Assembly: GCA_047629355.1 (NCBI GenBank) | Contig: JBLHWU010000251.1 | Location: 1-8,545 of the forward strand | Length of the DNA: 8,545 nt | From: CAYUNA01 sp047629355 | GTDB lineage: Bacteria; Bacteroidota; Bacteroidia; Chitinophagales; Saprospiraceae | Reading direction: 5' to 3' | In this document: piece by piece, positions 6,044 to 8,545 of the stretch | How positions within the stretch are numbered: position 1 is the first letter of the stretch | Layout of the letters: each line of letters begins with the position of its first letter | Position numbers and translations under genes: made by a program | The notes under the pieces: generated by a model | The model's input: the letters and a program-made list of their open reading frames with translations, nothing else | Databases searched by the model: none | What the model was told of the DNA's origin: nothing

Positions 6044-7234
6044 ATGAAAATTAAATTAATTGGTATCGGAATTTTATTGTTTTTATTTCAAATCAATTCC
6101 ACCCTCGCACAAACAGCTGCACATCAATCTGTGGCAGATAAGATTGTCAACCAAGTCTTGGAAGTACAGCCTGGAGAAGTCGTGATGATAACTGGTACAC
6201 CTGCCGAGGTCGAGATGATGGAAGATTATGTAGTAGCCGTTGCCAAAGCTGGTGGACAAGCTTTTGTCTCCTTAGACCTTCCAGCAGCGTACAAAAAAGC
6301 AATGATGGAAACTTCTATTGATCATTTAAAAATTCCGAATACTTTTAGAATTTCATTGATTAGAAATGTGGATTGTTTTATCAACCTAGGTTCTGTGCAA
6401 GACCCACAATTACTTGCTGATGTTCCTGAAGATAAATTAGCGGCTTCCAGGGAGGCCGGCAAAGCATTTACAGCAGCTGACAAAAGAGCGCATTATCGGG
6501 GTGTGGAAATCGGGCAAACGGGGGGTATTCCTTCCAAGGCTTACGCAACATCCGTGAATGCAGACCATCAGCAAATGTTGGATATGTTTTGGAAATCCAT
6601 CAACGTGGATTACTCCAAAATGGCGGCAAATGGGAAGCAGGTGGCAACCCTGATGAAAGCAGGTAGCCAAGTAAAACTTACCAGTACTTATGGAACGAAT
6701 CTTCAATTTTCGATTGGCAAAAGTGACGCTCGAATTAATAGCGGAAGGACAGCTGACAACAAAAATTCTCAAGGGCCTTCTAATGTTTGGTTGCCCGCAG
6801 GAGAAGCTTATGTTGCCATCAATCCCGCTAGTGCCAACGGAACGATGGTTGTTCCAGCAATGGACTTTCGTGGAAGTAAAATTAAAAATTTAAAAATGAC
6901 CTACAAGGCTGGAAAAATGGTTTCCATGTCGGCAGATTCTAATATTGATGCCTTAAAAAAAGCGATAGAAATGAGTAAAGGAGATGTCGATGTACTGTCC
7001 TTGATAGATATTGGATTAAACCAAAATTCTCATTCCTTACCAGATTCTGATTATGCCTCTTGGGAAATGGCAGGTATGGTCACCCTAGCAATGGGTAATA
7101 ATGGATGGACAGGTGGAAATGTAGATGCGGATGGTGCATTTACTTTTCATTTACCAAAATCTACTTTGAGTATCGATGGAAAAACGATTGTGTCGAATGG
7201 TGAGTTACAAAAAGATATGCTCTTTAAAAAGTAG
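6044..7234 (+). CDS. Exported M29-like (aminopeptidase T/AmpS type) protein with degraded metal site
   Basis: A 396-residue protein with a clear signal peptide (hydrophobic residues 5-20, cleavage likely after STLAQ near 23), so it is exported, whereas classical M29 aminopeptidases are cytosolic. The length and block order fit the family: an N-terminal helical/sheet domain with GEVVMITG and INLGS, then the C-terminal half with LPAGEAYVAINPASANGTMVVP, DIGLNQN, EMAGMVTLAMGNN and HLPKSTLSIDGKTI. In characterised M29 enzymes the two metals are held by Glu250, Glu316, His345, His376 and Asp378, with catalytic Tyr352. By motif alignment E254 and H369 remain, but the second Glu falls on L320 (in SLIDIGLN), His345 on T347, Tyr352 on G354 and Asp378 on P371. 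Peptidase activity is therefore doubtful. ATG 6044 is the natural start, ahead of the signal peptide. It is followed by a terminator-type hairpin and then the PDZ membrane gene. Family membership is fairly sure; the role is unknown. Confidence 0.8.
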   Translation: MKIKLIGIGILLFLFQINSTLAQTAAHQSVADKIVNQVLEVQPGEVVMITGTPAEVEMMEDYVVAVAKAGGQAFVSLDLPAAYKKAMMETSIDHLKIPNTFRISLIRNVDCFINLGSVQDPQLLADVPEDKLAASREAGKAFTAADKRAHYRGVEIGQTGGIPSKAYATSVNADHQQMLDMFWKSINVDYSKMAANGKQVATLMKAGSQVKLTSTYGTNLQFSIGKSDARINSGRTADNKNSQGPSNVWLPAGEAYVAINPASANGTMVVPAMDFRGSKIKNLKMTYKAGKMVSMSADSNIDALKKAIEMSKGDVDVLSLIDIGLNQNSHSLPDSDYASWEMAGMVTLAMGNNGWTGGNVDADGAFTFHLPKSTLSIDGKTIVSNGELQKDMLFKK

Positions 7235-7250
7235 AATTTATGACGCTTAA

Positions 7251-7298
7251 AAAGTGCTGCCAGAGCCTAGCGTTCTGGCAGTACTTTAATTATTTTTC
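7251..7298 (+). terminator. Strong hairpin between the M29-like and PDZ genes
   Basis: Bases 7251-7266 pair with 7272-7287 (core GCTGCCAGA with TCTGGCAG, a few G-U pairs) around the loop CTAGC. The A-rich left shoulder and T-rich right side (AATTATTTTTC to 7298) give a Rho-independent terminator look. The start codon at 7316 is only 29 nt after the stem, leaving little room for a promoter, so it may act as a partial terminator or attenuator. Confidence 0.75.
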
Positions 7299-7315
7299 TT
7301 TACTTAAAAAAAAAC

Positions 7316-8362
7316 ATGATGACAAATCAAGTGAATCAATTAAAAAAGTGGCTCCCCTTTGCCGCCTTACTCTTCGCCATTTGGGGAATAATAACAGCAT
7401 TAGATTTTCAAAACCACACTTACACTGGCTTTCGAACCGACGCACAAAAGAATATAATTTCCGTCGAAGAAAACTCACCTGCTGCATTAGCGGGAATGCA
7501 AGTAGGAGATGTACTCACCAAAGTAGATGGAATTGGAATAGATGATTGGAGCGCGTTTAGAGACAACCCTCGCCCGCTTGTTGGAGAAATTTGGGCTTAC
7601 GAAGTTTCAAGAAATGGAGAAATTCAAAAACTGAACTTAACCTTTGCGCCAGAATCGAGCAAGAACAATTGGCTTAGTTATTTGGGTGTCCTGGTTGGTT
7701 TTATCTTTCTCTTGACTGGATTTTGGATAGCTAGAAGTCATACTTCCACTCCTGCACTTTATTTTTCTTTCTTCGCTATTTTCTTTTCGATGATATTTTT
7801 TTCAGGTCCTTATTTTGCGAATGGACTCGTCAGAGATTTGGTCGATTCGGTTGAGTTATTACCCTTCCTTACAGGATTGGTCGGACTGATTTATTTTCTC
7901 TTGAACTTCCCCACTCGAAGTTCTTTTTTGGATAAAAAACAAAGTAACCTTATTATTCTTGCACCTGCTGTTTTGATGGCGGTGGTGATAATTGGAATCA
8001 TTCTGCTGCGTCCGGATGCCAATAGTGGAATCCGAAATTTGCTTAACATCATCAAAGGAGTCGTGCCTATTTTTTACTTTGGTTGGGCTCTGGTTTTACT
8101 TTTCAAAAAAGTTCGACACTACTCCGCCGCCGAGCGAAACGAAAAAGGAATCAACTTTATGTTGTGGGGTGCCCTCCTCGGATTTGTGCCCATTCTTATC
8201 GTGATTTTAACCAATTTGTTGGCTCCAAAAATTGTTTTACCGGGCGGTGATTATGCGTTTTTGACGTTTGGATTTCTTCCTATTCTTTTTGCATTTGGGA
8301 TTCAGCGGTTGATGGAAGGAAGGGAAAGTGGAATAGGGGAGGACGAACTTTCGGCTGCTTAA
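7316..8362 (+). CDS. PDZ-domain multi-spanning membrane protein, sensor-like without kinase
   Basis: A 348-residue integral membrane protein. One membrane helix (about residues 12-30) leads into a PDZ domain at about 40-110, outside the cytoplasm, with the typical AALAGMQVGDVLTKVDG pattern (LAGMQVGD is the family's GLxxGD motif). Seven more hydrophobic segments follow near 117-137, 142-163, 178-198, 210-230, 245-263, 277-299 and 307-326. The layout of helix, PDZ, then a helical bundle closing with FGFLPILFAFGIQRLMEG is that of the sensor half of some histidine kinases (ComP-like proteins). Here the chain stops about 20 residues after the last helix, where a dimerisation/kinase domain would start. 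It may work with a separate kinase, or act as a PDZ-dependent membrane protein of another kind. ATG 7316 is followed at once by a second ATG (7319); either could be used, and no Shine-Dalgarno is visible. Confidence 0.75.
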   Translation: MMTNQVNQLKKWLPFAALLFAIWGIITALDFQNHTYTGFRTDAQKNIISVEENSPAALAGMQVGDVLTKVDGIGIDDWSAFRDNPRPLVGEIWAYEVSRNGEIQKLNLTFAPESSKNNWLSYLGVLVGFIFLLTGFWIARSHTSTPALYFSFFAIFFSMIFFSGPYFANGLVRDLVDSVELLPFLTGLVGLIYFLLNFPTRSSFLDKKQSNLIILAPAVLMAVVIIGIILLRPDANSGIRNLLNIIKGVVPIFYFGWALVLLFKKVRHYSAAERNEKGINFMLWGALLGFVPILIVILTNLLAPKIVLPGGDYAFLTFGFLPILFAFGIQRLMEGRESGIGEDELSAA

Positions 8363-8374
8363 AAATTTTGAAAC

Positions 8375-8409
8375 CCGCTAGTGATGGTACCTTCTATCAT
8401 CACTAGTGG
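8375..8409. terminator. 15-bp hairpin after the PDZ gene
   Basis: CCGCTAGTGATGGTA (8375-8389) pairs with TATCATCACTAGTGG (8395-8409) with two G-U pairs and the loop CCTTC. It begins 12 bp after the stop codon. No T run follows directly (the nearest is TATATTTT about ten bases on), so it may serve as an mRNA 3'-end stabiliser or a weak terminator. Confidence 0.6.
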
Positions 8410-8511
8410 TCTGAGGATATATTTTGGGCGGTGTATCAAATGTAAGTAGGTGACCTTAAATAATCGACACTTTTGACAGAGGATATTTTTTGTTTAAGAA
8501 ATTTAAAAAAT

Positions 8512-8543
8512 CCTTTAATAGTCCTTCTATTGAAGGCGTTTTT
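8512..8543. terminator. Rho-independent terminator, possibly bidirectional
   Basis: CCTTTAATAG (8512-8521) pairs with CTATTGAAGG (8527-8536) with one G-U pair and the loop TCCTT, followed by CG and five T (8539-8543). On the other strand the upstream A run before 8511 gives a matching T run, so it could also stop a minus-strand transcript entering from beyond the window. Confidence 0.75.
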
Positions 8544-8545
8544 AA

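Noticed and set aside
7240..7545. 101-codon + strand frame overlapping the hairpin and the PDZ gene start
   Set aside because: It runs through the terminator stem and out of frame through the PDZ coding region; its composition is not protein-like.

Overview
The window reads as a chromosomal segment of a Bacteroidota bacterium. Three things point there: a hybrid two-component sensor that fuses histidine kinase, receiver and AraC-type DNA-binding domains in one protein; a secreted protein ending in a type IX secretion (T9SS) sorting domain; and AT-rich start regions without Shine-Dalgarno sequences. A Saprospiria-like lineage is possible, but the sequence alone does not settle the genus. All four convincing genes lie on the + strand.

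Layout. Bases 1-435 hold no gene I can support, but contain a striking 155-nt nested palindrome (239-393) that ends in a run of nine T. Bases 436-3327 encode a 963-residue TPR-type hybrid sensor/regulator. The 333-bp gap after it carries an AT-only hairpin around the stop codon and three related 15-bp direct repeats spaced 32 and 21 bp apart, a good candidate operator. Bases 3661-5544 encode a secreted CotH-type kinase-like protein with a C-terminal T9SS sorting domain. The next gap (5545-6043) is full of inverted repeats: an 18-bp perfect palindrome, a 250-bp MITE-like unit with 15-bp perfect terminal inverted repeats and several internal stems, and a separate hairpin just before the next gene. 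Bases 6044-7234 encode an exported M29-like aminopeptidase whose metal site looks partly lost. A strong terminator-type hairpin follows, and 29 bp after its stem starts a 348-residue PDZ plus multi-spanning membrane protein (7316-8362). It resembles the sensor half of a histidine kinase but has no kinase. The window ends in two hairpins, the last a good Rho-independent terminator.

How the parts may fit. The sensor/regulator has the architecture of proteins that bind DNA close to their own gene, and the phased repeats lie between it and the CotH gene. The simplest model is that it controls export of the CotH-like protein in response to a periplasmic signal read by the TPR region. The M29-like and PDZ genes appear to be a separate unit, linked by read-through of the hairpin between them. 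These links are inferred from position and architecture only. I found no tRNA, rRNA, CRISPR array, transposase or integrase.
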